Part shown: in pieces, positions 20,431 to 29,577 of the stretch | Layout: the number at the start of each line of letters is the position of its first letter | Position numbering within the stretch: the first letter of the stretch is position 1 | Source: Betaproteobacteria bacterium | Lineage (GTDB): Bacteria > Pseudomonadota > Gammaproteobacteria > Burkholderiales > Burkholderiaceae_A | DNA length: 45,468 bases | Reading direction: 5' to 3' | Assembly: GCA_018969705.1 (NCBI GenBank) | Contig: JAGWXV010000003.1 | Span: 1-45,468, forward strand | The notes under the pieces: model-generated | Database searches by the model: none | Told to the model about the DNA's origin: nothing | Seen by the model: only the letters and a program-made list of their open reading frames with translations | Translations under genes and position numbers: made by a program

Positions 20431-21774
20431 GTGAATCTGTACGCAAAACTCAGACAGCGCCAGGCCCAAGGAAAGCCGATTCGGGTGGGGCTGATTGGTG
20501 CTGGAAAGTTTGGCTCTATGTATCTGGCCCAGGTGCCCAAGACGCCCGGCCTGCACTTGGTTGCGATCGCTGATTTATCGCCTGATCAGGCCAAAAAAAA
20601 TCTTCAGCGTGTGGGCTGGCCGCAGCCGCAATTTTCGGCAGCCTCCATTGATGCGGCCTTATCGGCGGGTAATACCCATGTGGGCGATGACTGGCAAGCC
20701 TTGGTCCGTCATCCTGGGGTGGATGTCGTTGTGGAGTGTACGGGCCATCCGATTGCCGCAGTTGATCACTGCCTATTCGCGTTTACGCATGGCAAGCATG
20801 TAGTCAATGTCACCGTTGAAGCGGATGCCTTCTGCGGCCCATTGCTTGCAAAACGTGCTGCCGAGCATGGCGTGGTCTATAGCCTTGCGTATGGCGATCA
20901 GCCTGCTTTGGTCTGTGATCTTGTGGACTGGGCTCGGGCGGCAGGATTTTCTGTGGTGAGTGCAGGCCGGGGCCACAAGTGGCTGCCGCACTTTGCGCAG
21001 TCCACTCCCGAGACCGTCTGGGGCCACTATGGGCTCACCGAAGAGCAGGCCCGAATTGGCGGACTCAATCCGAAAATGTTCAATTCGTTTCTTGATGGCT
21101 CAAAGCCAGCCATTGAGTGCACTGCGATTTGTAATGCCACCGGACTGGTAGCGCCGCCAGAAGGCCTGAGCTATCCGGCCGCATCTGTGGATGACATTCC
21201 GTTTGTCTGCCGGCCGATCGCGGAAGGCGGCGTGCTGCATCAAAAGGGCCAGGTCGAGGTTGTTTCTTCGCTAGAAAAAGATGGCCGGCAAGTCCCCTAT
21301 GACATTCGCTTCGGAGTCTTCGTCGTGTTTGAGGGCGAGACTGAATACATCCGGAATTGTTTTAAGGAATACATGGTGCGAACCGACCCGAGTGGCCGCT
21401 ATGCCTGTCTCTATAAGCGCTGGCACTTAATCGGCTTGGAGGTAGGCATCTCTGTCGCCTCGGTGGCCCTGCGTAGTGAGGCCACGGGCGCGGCAATCGG
21501 CATGAACGCCGATGTCATTGCGACCGCCAAGCGGCCGCTTCGCGCCGGCGAACTTTTGGATGGCGAGGGCGGCTACACCGTGCATGGAAAGCTTCTACCG
21601 GCTCAGAAGTCGCTGGCGATTGGCGGGCTGCCGTTAGGCCTTGCCCATGATGTCAAGCTCACCCGTGATGTGCCAGCGGACCAGTGCTTAACATGGGCGG
21701 ATGTGGCCATTGACACGACGCTAAATGCGTATCGGCTGCGCAAAGAGATGGAGTCAAGCTGCGCGCCCGTTTGA
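20431..21774 (+). CDS. NAD(P)-dependent oxidoreductase with C-terminal SAF domain (homoserine dehydrogenase-like fold)
   Basis: GLIGAGKFGSMYLAQV Rossmann motif; C-terminal AGELLDGEGGYTVHGKL...LPLGLAHDVKLTRDVPADQCLTWADV. GTG start at 20431 with AGGAGG at 20419-20424. Confidence 0.82.
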   Translation: MNLYAKLRQRQAQGKPIRVGLIGAGKFGSMYLAQVPKTPGLHLVAIADLSPDQAKKNLQRVGWPQPQFSAASIDAALSAGNTHVGDDWQALVRHPGVDVVVECTGHPIAAVDHCLFAFTHGKHVVNVTVEADAFCGPLLAKRAAEHGVVYSLAYGDQPALVCDLVDWARAAGFSVVSAGRGHKWLPHFAQSTPETVWGHYGLTEEQARIGGLNPKMFNSFLDGSKPAIECTAICNATGLVAPPEGLSYPAASVDDIPFVCRPIAEGGVLHQKGQVEVVSSLEKDGRQVPYDIRFGVFVVFEGETEYIRNCFKEYMVRTDPSGRYACLYKRWHLIGLEVGISVASVALRSEATGAAIGMNADVIATAKRPLRAGELLDGEGGYTVHGKLLPAQKSLAIGGLPLGLAHDVKLTRDVPADQCLTWADVAIDTTLNAYRLRKEMESSCAPV

Positions 21775-21804
21775 GTGCGCATGTTCCCGCTCGTAGTGCA
21801 GCAC

Positions 21805-21821
21805 TGCACTCAATCAGTGCG
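21805..21821. promoter_or_regulatory. Candidate NtrC-like enhancer site TGCAC-N7-GTGCG
   Basis: tGCACTcaatcAGTGCg, one mismatch from TGCAC-N7-GTGCA; overlapping inverted arms AGTGCAG-CA-CTGCACT at 21795-21810. Confidence 0.6.
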
Positions 21822-21883
21822 ACGCCTTTCACAAAGTCAGTTTCGTTGGGCTGATCCGCAACATCTTAGCGGTGAATAAGGTT

Positions 21884-21899
21884 TGGCATAGATCCTGCT
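21884..21899 (+). promoter_or_regulatory. Candidate sigma54 (-24/-12) promoter upstream of cyanate operon
   Basis: TGGCATAGATCCTGCT against TGGCACGNNNNTTGCW, with correct GG-to-GC spacing; lies 37 bp upstream of the ATG at 21936. Confidence 0.7.
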
Positions 21900-21935
21900 A
21901 ACCGAAGTGGGTAACCCTTCCGGAGGCGCGACACC

Positions 21936-23300
21936 ATGTCAATTTTCTCGAATCCCTTTGATGCAAAGTCAAGTTTACGTTGCAGCTGCGGCCAACACGC
22001 ATCGCGGGCCGAGCACGAGGCACTTTCGGCGCACGCTGAGCAGCTTGCCGGCGAGCGCCTGTCTTCGCATGTGGTCGAGCAGGCGGTTGTGCGCGCACTC
22101 TTCCCCCAGGATTCGGTGCGCCGAAAATTTCTTCAGGCGGTGGGTTCACCCGTGGCCATGTCTGCGATTTCATCCATTTTCCCGATGGCCTTGGCCAAAG
22201 AGGCTTTTGCGCAGGCCGGTAGGCTTGAAAAGCCCAAGCTTAATGTCGGCTTCATTCCGATTACCTGTGCGACTCCGATCATCATGGCTGATCCCATGGG
22301 CTTTTATAAAAAGCAAGGTCTCGATGTCAATATCGTGAAGACTGCGGGATGGGCCGTGATTCGGGACAAGACCCTGAATAAGGAATACGACGCCGCCCAC
22401 ATGCTGTCACCGATGCCGCTTGCAATCAGTGTTGGCGCAGGCGCATCTCCGGTGCCTTACACCATGCCGGCTGTGGAAAACATCAATGGTCAGGCCATCA
22501 CCTTGGCCATGAAGCACAAAGATAAGCGCGACCCGAAGCAGTGGAAGGGTTTTCGATTTGCGGTTCCTTTCGACTACTCCATGCACAACTATCTGCTGCG
22601 CTACTACGTTGCAGAGGCTGGCCTAGATCCGGATAAAGATATCCAAATTCGCTCCGTGCCTCCTCCGGAGATGGTGGCCAACATGCGGGCGGACAACATT
22701 GATGGTTTCTTAGCGCCGGACCCCGTCAATCAGCGGGCCGTCTTCGATGGCGTGGGCTTTATTCATATGCTCTCAAAAGAGCTCTGGGAGGGCCACCCTT
22801 GCTGCGCCTTTGCGGCGAGCAAGGAGTTTGTGACAACCATGCCGAACACCTATGCAGCGCTGCTGCGGGCGATTATTGAGGCGACGGCCTATGCTCAAAA
22901 ACCTGAAAATCGAAAAGAGATTGCGGCTGCGATTGCGCCGCCAAATTATCTGAATCAGCCCCTAACGGTGGTGGAGCAGGTGCTGACTGGTACATTCGCC
23001 GATGGACTTGGCAATGTCCGCAAGGTGCCGGATCGCATTGGCTTTGATCCCTTCCCCTGGCAATCCTTTGCAGTCTGGATCCTGACCCAGATGAAGCGCT
23101 GGGGTCAGATTAAGGGCGATATCGATTACCAAAAAATTGCAAGCGAAGTCTTTCTCGCGACCGATGCGTCGCGCTTAATGACCCAGGCCGGTCTGACGCC
23201 GCCGAAGACCACGAGTAAATCCTTCTCGGTGATGGGTAAGGTCTTCGATCCAGCAAAGCCTGAGGAGTACTTGAACAGCTTTAAGATCAAGAGGATCTAA
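21936..23300 (+). CDS. CmpA/NrtA-family ABC transporter substrate-binding protein with Tat-like signal (cyanate/nitrate type)
   Basis: SVRRKFLQAVGSPVAMSAISSIF Tat-like motif; KLNVGFIPITCATPIIMADPMGFYKKQGLDVNIVKTAGWAVIRD; followed by permease, ATPase and cynS. Confidence 0.9.
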   Translation: MSIFSNPFDAKSSLRCSCGQHASRAEHEALSAHAEQLAGERLSSHVVEQAVVRALFPQDSVRRKFLQAVGSPVAMSAISSIFPMALAKEAFAQAGRLEKPKLNVGFIPITCATPIIMADPMGFYKKQGLDVNIVKTAGWAVIRDKTLNKEYDAAHMLSPMPLAISVGAGASPVPYTMPAVENINGQAITLAMKHKDKRDPKQWKGFRFAVPFDYSMHNYLLRYYVAEAGLDPDKDIQIRSVPPPEMVANMRADNIDGFLAPDPVNQRAVFDGVGFIHMLSKELWEGHPCCAFAASKEFVTTMPNTYAALLRAIIEATAYAQKPENRKEIAAAIAPPNYLNQPLTVVEQVLTGTFADGLGNVRKVPDRIGFDPFPWQSFAVWILTQMKRWGQIKGDIDYQKIASEVFLATDASRLMTQAGLTPPKTTSKSFSVMGKVFDPAKPEEYLNSFKIKRI

Positions 23301-23306
23301 GGGAAG

Positions 23307-24149
23307 ATGATGTCTCTGGAGCGGCTGCGACCGCTTGCTCTCTCACTGATCATTCTTGGGATGCTCTTTGGCATTTGGGCGCTGGCCACAATGGGAGGCA
23401 GCAAAGGCCAGGTCGTTGATGATGAGTATGCCAAGCTGGTCGGTGCGGCGGCTGCATCAGGCCAGAAGTCAGCGTTTCCAACGCCGGGCGATTTTCTTGA
23501 AAAGCTGGGCGGCCATCTTGCAGATCCGTTTTACGATCGTGGCACCAACGATAAGGGTATTGGCATTCAGTTGGCGTATTCGATCGCCCGCGTGCTCTCT
23601 GGGTTTTTTCTTGCGGCGGCCGTTGCGATTCCTTTGGGGTTCATGATCGGCATGTCGCGAACGGCGTTTGCGGCTCTGGATCCCTTCATCCAAGTGCTCA
23701 AGCCCATCTCGCCACTCGCTTGGATGCCGCTTGCGTTATTTACGCTTAAAGACTCAGGCGTATCGGCCATATTTGTCATCTTTATTTGTTCCATCTGGCC
23801 GATGTTGATCAATACAGCTTTTGGTGTCGCCTCAGTCCGCAAGGAATGGATGGATGTCGCCCGCACCCTTGAAGTGCGCCCGGTACGCAAGGCCCTGCGC
23901 GTGATCCTTCCTGCGGCAGCTCCCACCATCATGACCGGCATGCGTATCTCCATTGGGATCGCCTGGCTCGTGATTGTGGCCGCCGAGATGTTGGTGGGCG
24001 GCACGGGCATCGGCTATTTCGTGTGGAACGAGTGGAACAATCTCTCGATCAGTAACATCCTGACCGCGATTCTGCTGATTGGTGTGGTTGGAATGGTGCT
24101 GGATTTTGTTTTTGCCCGCCTGCAGCGGCTGGTTACCTACCGGGATTAG
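23307..24149 (+). CDS. ABC transporter permease (NrtB/SsuC type)
   Basis: PISPLAWMPLALFTLKDSGVSAIFVIF and VILPAAAPTIMTGMRISIGIAWLVIVAAEML, EAA-loop type permease. Confidence 0.92.
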   Translation: MMSLERLRPLALSLIILGMLFGIWALATMGGSKGQVVDDEYAKLVGAAAASGQKSAFPTPGDFLEKLGGHLADPFYDRGTNDKGIGIQLAYSIARVLSGFFLAAAVAIPLGFMIGMSRTAFAALDPFIQVLKPISPLAWMPLALFTLKDSGVSAIFVIFICSIWPMLINTAFGVASVRKEWMDVARTLEVRPVRKALRVILPAAAPTIMTGMRISIGIAWLVIVAAEMLVGGTGIGYFVWNEWNNLSISNILTAILLIGVVGMVLDFVFARLQRLVTYRD

Positions 24150-24159
24150 GGGCGGCACA

Positions 24160-25014
24160 ATGAGCTTTCTTCAAGTCCAGGGCCTCAAGAAAACATTTCC
24201 CGGTGTTGCCGGATCCGAAGATCTGATCGTTTTTGACAATATCAATTTCGAACTGCATCGAGGAGAGTTTGTCTGCATTATTGGCCACTCGGGCTGCGGA
24301 AAAACCACCATTCTCAATGTACTTGCAGGGCTCGAGCAGCCCTCTGGCGGCCATGTCTTTATGGATGGTCGAGAGGTCTCGGGCCCCAGCCTGGACCGCG
24401 GGGTCGTGTTTCAGTCCCATGCCCTGATGCCTTGGTTAAGTGTTCGGGAAAATATTGCGTTTGCTGTGAAGTCAAAGTGGCCGGACTGGTCAAAGGCGGA
24501 GATCGGTTCGCATGTTCAAAAGTTCATTGATCTCGTGCATCTTCAGGGTGCCGAAGACAAAAAGCCGGCGCAGCTCTCAGGGGGCATGAAGCAACGGGTA
24601 GGAATTGCTCGTGCGTTCGCAATTCAGCCCAAGATGCTGCTCTTGGACGAGCCTTTCGGCGCGCTGGATGCCCTAACACGCGGCAACATTCAGGATGAAC
24701 TTGTCGAGATCGTTCAGCAGACCCATCAGACGGTATTCATGATTACGCATGATGTTGATGAGGCAATTTTGTTGGCCGATAAGATTTTCCTGATGAGTAA
24801 TGGCCCCCAGGCAGTCATTGCGGAGATCGTGGAGAACACCATGCCAAAAAGCCGATCTCGATCCACGATGCACCATGATCCGCAGTTTTATTCCATTCGT
24901 AATCATCTGATTGATTTCTTGGTGAAGCGGGCAAAAGCCATCTCAAGTGGCCAGGAGATAAAGCCCCAGAGACCGGTGGTGGTCAGGCCCGGACTGCTGC
25001 CTAAAGCCGCTTAG
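24160..25014 (+). CDS. ABC transporter ATP-binding protein (NrtD/CynD type)
   Basis: Walker A GHSGCGKTT, signature LSGGMKQRVGIARA, Walker B LLLDEPFGALD. ATG at 24160; ORF track start at 24079 overlaps the permease. Confidence 0.94.
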   Translation: MSFLQVQGLKKTFPGVAGSEDLIVFDNINFELHRGEFVCIIGHSGCGKTTILNVLAGLEQPSGGHVFMDGREVSGPSLDRGVVFQSHALMPWLSVRENIAFAVKSKWPDWSKAEIGSHVQKFIDLVHLQGAEDKKPAQLSGGMKQRVGIARAFAIQPKMLLLDEPFGALDALTRGNIQDELVEIVQQTHQTVFMITHDVDEAILLADKIFLMSNGPQAVIAEIVENTMPKSRSRSTMHHDPQFYSIRNHLIDFLVKRAKAISSGQEIKPQRPVVVRPGLLPKAA

Positions 25015-25050
25015 GGCAGCCTACTTTTTTCGATAAAGGAGTGTTTTGTA

Positions 25051-25524
25051 ATGACAGTTGCTAAAAGCCCCGCCAAGCCCATGACACGTGAGGACGTCAC
25101 GGATCTGATTTATTCCGCAAAGGTTCAAAAAGGCATCAAGTGGGCCGATGTCGCAAAAAAATTGAAGCTCTCTAAAGAGTGGACAACAGCGGCTTGCCTT
25201 GGCCAGATGACACTAACTGCCGCCCAGGCTGAGACGATCGGCAAAATCTTTGGCCTACCGAAGGAGGCGATCAAGCTGTTACAGGTGGTGCCCTACAAAG
25301 GAAGCCTTCCGACCGCTGTGCCGACTGATCCGCTGATCTACCGCTGGTACGAGATCGTCAATGTCTACGGTACCACCATCAAAGAATTGATCCACGAGGA
25401 ATTTGGTGACGGCATCATGAGTGCGATTGACTTTTCCATGGATATCGTGCGCGAGCCGGATCCGAAAGGCGACCGCGTCAACGTGAAGCTCTCGGGTAAA
25501 TTCTTGCCGTATAAGACTTACTGA
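25051..25524 (+). CDS. cynS: Cyanate hydratase (cyanase)
   Basis: 157 aa; LIYRWYEIVNVYGTTIKELIHEEFGDGIMSAIDFSM contains the cyanase catalytic Arg/Glu/Ser set. Confidence 0.97.
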   Translation: MTVAKSPAKPMTREDVTDLIYSAKVQKGIKWADVAKKLKLSKEWTTAACLGQMTLTAAQAETIGKIFGLPKEAIKLLQVVPYKGSLPTAVPTDPLIYRWYEIVNVYGTTIKELIHEEFGDGIMSAIDFSMDIVREPDPKGDRVNVKLSGKFLPYKTY

Positions 25525-25535
25525 TTGGCAGCCGC

Positions 25536-26438
25536 CTAGGGTGCGCCCGCCGAAGCCTCATCTGGGGTTTTGCGGCGGGGTAAAAGCACCACCGCCATCG
25601 AGATCAAAATCAAGATCAGTGCGGTGATATCGTAGGGTCCGATCGCTTCATCAAGGGCCCATGCGCCGCTAAATACACCCAACACTGGAATCAGCATGAT
25701 CGATAGGCTGCTGGCAATGGGCGGCAGCTTTCGTGCGAGCCGAAACCAGATGATGTGGCAGACGCAAAACACCAGCAGAGCGTTGTAAAGAATGGTGCCC
25801 CACTCGCCCAGAGTCGGGGCACGCCATTGGTCGATTTCCAGCACTACGCTGACCAGGCCGATGACCAGCACTGTGGTCACCATCATCCAAAAGGTCAACG
25901 ATGCATTCGAGATACTCAGCTGGGTGCGATTCATCATCACGGTTCCTAGCCCCCAGCCGACGGCGGCGATTAACATCATCCCCAGGCTCAGAGGCTGGCC
26001 GATAAGCGAGCCGAATTCCTCGATGGCTAATAGCAGGGTCGCAATTACTGCAAGCAGCACGCCCACCGCACCCCGCCAGGTCAACGGGTTTTTGTAAAAC
26101 AGTACGCCAATCAGCATGGCCCAGACGGGCATGGTGTAGCCAATAATCGCTGCCCGGCCCGAGGTCAAAAATTTCAGAGCATAAATCGCAAACAAATGCC
26201 AGATCAGCATATTGCCGATCACGAGCTTCAGTATCGGACCCCGCTCCTGCGGCGGAACGTAGAAGCGGTCTTTGCGTAGCATCATGTAAAAGCCGATCGC
26301 CATGATTCCCAGCACCATGGAGATGCCACGAAACGCCAGCGGCGGATAGGTGAGCACCGCATACTTCATGATGGGCCAGTTGACCCCCCAGACGAAGGTC
26401 AACAGGCAGAGCAGAAAAAGGTCAGTACGGCTGAGCAC
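25536..26438 (-). CDS. DMT superfamily (EamA) transporter
   Basis: Two EamA repeats, 10-TM pattern: FVWGVNWPIMKYAVLTYPPLAFRG..., MLIPVLGVFSGAWALDEAIGPYDITALILI. Confidence 0.88.
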   Translation of the reverse strand: MLSRTDLFLLCLLTFVWGVNWPIMKYAVLTYPPLAFRGISMVLGIMAIGFYMMLRKDRFYVPPQERGPILKLVIGNMLIWHLFAIYALKFLTSGRAAIIGYTMPVWAMLIGVLFYKNPLTWRGAVGVLLAVIATLLLAIEEFGSLIGQPLSLGMMLIAAVGWGLGTVMMNRTQLSISNASLTFWMMVTTVLVIGLVSVVLEIDQWRAPTLGEWGTILYNALLVFCVCHIIWFRLARKLPPIASSLSIMLIPVLGVFSGAWALDEAIGPYDITALILILISMAVVLLPRRKTPDEASAGAP

Positions 26439-26714
26439 CCCAGGATTCTAGTCCACCGGCCTAAATGCAAGAGGAAACAGCCGGCCTTGGTAGACGTCCA
26501 GATTTGACTTTCGGTGCGTGCGGATACCATCTGTTTACATGGTGACCAAGACGGGGTTTTAATTTTTGCGCAGGCGTTACGCGCGGCGCTTGCTCAGCAG
26601 TCGATTGCGCCTAGGGCTTTCCCTTAAACCTCGGAACTTGGCGCCGCAGGACGGTGTGACCGGGACCTGCAGGGAATAACATTCACGGTGTTCATTCTAG
26701 AGGGAGAACTTGTC

Positions 26715-27695
26715 ATGTCTCTAATGCGTAAGTCTTTTGCAGCCCTTGCGGCCAGTGCCGCAATGCTGATGTCAGGCCCTTTGCTGGCCCAGGCCAAGTG
26801 GGATCTTGCCGCAGCCTATGCTCCGGGTAATTTTCATACTCAGCTTTTAAATCAGTTTGCCGCTGAAGTCGACAAGGCCACGGGCGGCAAGGTGAAGATC
26901 ACTGTACATCCCGCAGCATCGCTTTTTAAGGCGCCTGAGATCAAACGTGCCGTTCAGGGCGGTCAAGCCCAAGCCGGAGAAATTCTTCTGGTGAATTTCC
27001 AAAATGAGAATCAGATTTTTGGTGTTGATGGCATTCCGTTTCTTGCCGACAGCTACGACGAGGCAGCAAAGCTTTGGCGTGCGCAACGGCCAGTGCTGGA
27101 AAAAATCCTAGCTGAGCAAGGCATCGTGCTGCTTTACTCCGTGCCTTGGCCACCCCAAGGCATTTACGCCAAAAAGCAGCTGAACTCTGCAGCAGACCTC
27201 AAAGGTATTAAATGGCGTGCTTACAGCCCTGCCACAGGCCGAATTGCCGAGCTCGTTGGCGCACAACCGGTAACGGTTCAGGCTGCCGAATTAGCCCAAG
27301 CCATGGCCACCGGCATTGTGGAAGCTACGATGACCTCGGGCGCAACGGGCGTGGATACCAAGATGTGGGAGCAGATGAAGTTTTACTATGACGTGCAGGC
27401 CTGGTTGCCCAAGAATGCCGTGCTCGTGAATAAGCGTGCCTTCGATGCTCTGGATCCAGCAAGCCGCACCGCTTTGCTCAAAGTCGCTGCTGATATGGAG
27501 ACCAAGGGCTGGACAGAGTCGCGCAAAGTCATGACGGATACCACCGCAGCGCTCAGAACCAACGGCATGACGGTATCGGCACCTTCTGCGGCACTGAAAT
27601 CTGATCTGCAGAAAGTCGGCCAGACCATGCTGCAAGAATGGCTGAAAAATGCCGGTGCCGATGGCCAGACCGTGATCAACGCTTATAGAAAATAA
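26715..27695 (+). CDS. TRAP transporter solute-binding protein (DctP type)
   Basis: Signal peptide then GNFHTQLLNQFAAEVDKATGGKVKITVHPAASLFKAPEIKRAVQGGQ; ATG with AGGGAGAA upstream. Confidence 0.93.
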   Translation: MSLMRKSFAALAASAAMLMSGPLLAQAKWDLAAAYAPGNFHTQLLNQFAAEVDKATGGKVKITVHPAASLFKAPEIKRAVQGGQAQAGEILLVNFQNENQIFGVDGIPFLADSYDEAAKLWRAQRPVLEKILAEQGIVLLYSVPWPPQGIYAKKQLNSAADLKGIKWRAYSPATGRIAELVGAQPVTVQAAELAQAMATGIVEATMTSGATGVDTKMWEQMKFYYDVQAWLPKNAVLVNKRAFDALDPASRTALLKVAADMETKGWTESRKVMTDTTAALRTNGMTVSAPSAALKSDLQKVGQTMLQEWLKNAGADGQTVINAYRK

Positions 27696-27730
27696 GTACT
27701 CGTCAATTTCTGTAACGCGAAGTTTCATTG

Positions 27731-28240
27731 ATGCGCCAGGCGCTCAATCGCCTCTACGACATCGCCTCCGTGTTGGCGGCGATGTTTTTAGTCGTCTTGT
27801 TTTTTACCGTACTGCTGATGATCGCTTCTCGTGAGTTCCACTGGGGCCTTCGGGGCCTGGATGGCTACGCGGGTTATTTCATGGCGGCCTGCGGATTTCT
27901 CTCGCTTGCCCACACTTTTAAGCGTAACGAACACATTCGTGTGACCTTATTTTTAGGAATGGCCAAGGGCCGGGCCCGTTTTTGGATCGAGGTCTTGGCA
28001 CTTGGGGCAAGCAGCGTCTTAGCAGCGCTTTTTGCTGCATTTAGCGTGCGGCTGGTGATGCAGTCGATCGAATTTAAAGATATTTCCACCTCGATGGATG
28101 CCACGCCGCTTTGGATTCCGCAGCTTGCGATGGCGCTGGGAACCGTGATTTTCGCAATCGCGGTGATTGACGAATTTTTTGCCCACTTGAAAAATCCTGA
28201 TCGCGTCAACGACAGTGCAGAGGCCCTTCGGCATGAATGA
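27731..28240 (+). CDS. TRAP transporter small permease (DctQ type)
   Basis: 4-TM small protein between DctP and DctM genes; RGLDGYAGYFMAACGFLSLAHTFKRNEHIRVTLFL. Confidence 0.9.
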   Translation: MRQALNRLYDIASVLAAMFLVVLFFTVLLMIASREFHWGLRGLDGYAGYFMAACGFLSLAHTFKRNEHIRVTLFLGMAKGRARFWIEVLALGASSVLAALFAAFSVRLVMQSIEFKDISTSMDATPLWIPQLAMALGTVIFAIAVIDEFFAHLKNPDRVNDSAEALRHE

Positions 28241-29528
28241 CGCGCTGATCGCAGGCCTCTTGGTCTTATCACTTTTTCTTATTCTAGGCAGCGGCGTCTG
28301 GATCGGCCTGACCTTATCGGGTGTGGCCTGGATTGGCATGCAGCTCTTCACCGCCCGGCCCGCCGGGGATGCCATGGCAGTAACCATCTGGGGCGCCTCG
28401 TCGAGTTGGACCCTGACTGCGCTCCCGCTGTTTATTTTGATGGGCGAGATTTTGTTTCGCACGCGCTTATCTGAGGACATGTTTCGTGGCCTTGCACCGC
28501 TACTGGGCCGAATTCCGGGCCGGCTGCTTCATACCAATGTGCTGGGCTGCACGATTTTTGCCGCAGTCTCGGGCTCCAGTGCGGCCACCTGCGCCACCAT
28601 CGGAAAGATGACCTTGCCCGAGCTGCAGCGTCGTGGCTACCCAGAGGGGATCGTAATTGGCAGCTTGGCGGGTGCGGGAACGCTGGGGCTTTTAATTCCG
28701 CCTTCTATCATCATGATTGTGTATGGCGTGACCGCAGAGGTATCGATCGCCAAGCTCTTTATCGCTGGCGTAATTCCGGGAATTATTTTGGCGGGGCTGT
28801 TTTCGGGCTATATCGTGGTCTGGTCGTTATTCAATCGTAAATTGATTCCTGTCGAAGTTGACACGATGACATTTGCTCAGAAGTTTCGTGAGTTTTGGCG
28901 ATTAGGCCCGGTTGTGCTTCTGATTATTGCGGTACTGGGATCAATCTATGCAGGAATTGCGACTGCTACTGAGGCGGCGGCTGTCGGGGTGCTGGGCGCA
29001 CTGATTCTCTCAGCCGTGCAGGGCTCACTGAATTGGAAATCATTTTCACAGGCGCTGATGGGTGCCACGCGGCTGTATTGCATGATTGCTTTTATTTTGG
29101 CGGGTGCTGCGTTTCTCACGCTCTCCATGGGCTATATCGGCCTGCCTCGCCATCTTGCCGAGTGGATTGGTACGCTAGGCTTATCAAAATTTGAGCTCAT
29201 CATGGTCATCATGGTGTTTTACATCGTGCTGGGATGCTTTCTGGATGGCATCTCAATGATTGTGCTAACTATGGGTGTGATCCTGCCCACCATTGTCGGG
29301 GCCGGTATTGATCTGATTTGGTTTGGAATTTTTCTAGTCTTAGTGGTCGAGATGGCCCAGATCACGCCGCCTGTTGGCTTTAACCTCTTTGTGCTGCAGG
29401 GTATGACTAAAAAGCCCTTAAGCTACATCGCACGGGTGGCCATGCCGATGTTTTTCCTGATGATTCTGACGGTACTGATTTTTTATCAATACCCGCAAAT
29501 TATCACCTGGCTACCGTCGAAGATGTAG
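28233..29528 (+). CDS. TRAP transporter large permease (DctM type)
   Basis: VSGSSAATCATIGKMTLPELQRRGYPEGIVIGSLAGAGTLGLLIPPSIIMIVYG; 8-bp overlap with dctQ. Confidence 0.95.
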   Translation: MNDALIAGLLVLSLFLILGSGVWIGLTLSGVAWIGMQLFTARPAGDAMAVTIWGASSSWTLTALPLFILMGEILFRTRLSEDMFRGLAPLLGRIPGRLLHTNVLGCTIFAAVSGSSAATCATIGKMTLPELQRRGYPEGIVIGSLAGAGTLGLLIPPSIIMIVYGVTAEVSIAKLFIAGVIPGIILAGLFSGYIVVWSLFNRKLIPVEVDTMTFAQKFREFWRLGPVVLLIIAVLGSIYAGIATATEAAAVGVLGALILSAVQGSLNWKSFSQALMGATRLYCMIAFILAGAAFLTLSMGYIGLPRHLAEWIGTLGLSKFELIMVIMVFYIVLGCFLDGISMIVLTMGVILPTIVGAGIDLIWFGIFLVLVVEMAQITPPVGFNLFVLQGMTKKPLSYIARVAMPMFFLMILTVLIFYQYPQIITWLPSKM

Positions 29529-29577
29529 CCAGCCGGGCCGCAATCGTTTGGTCGGCCCGCCCCAGTAGAATGCCGAG

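Noticed and set aside
29530-29562. Inverted repeat GGGCCG...CGGCCC after the DctM gene as terminator
   Set aside because: No T tract follows; stem short and loop long; not enough to call a terminator.
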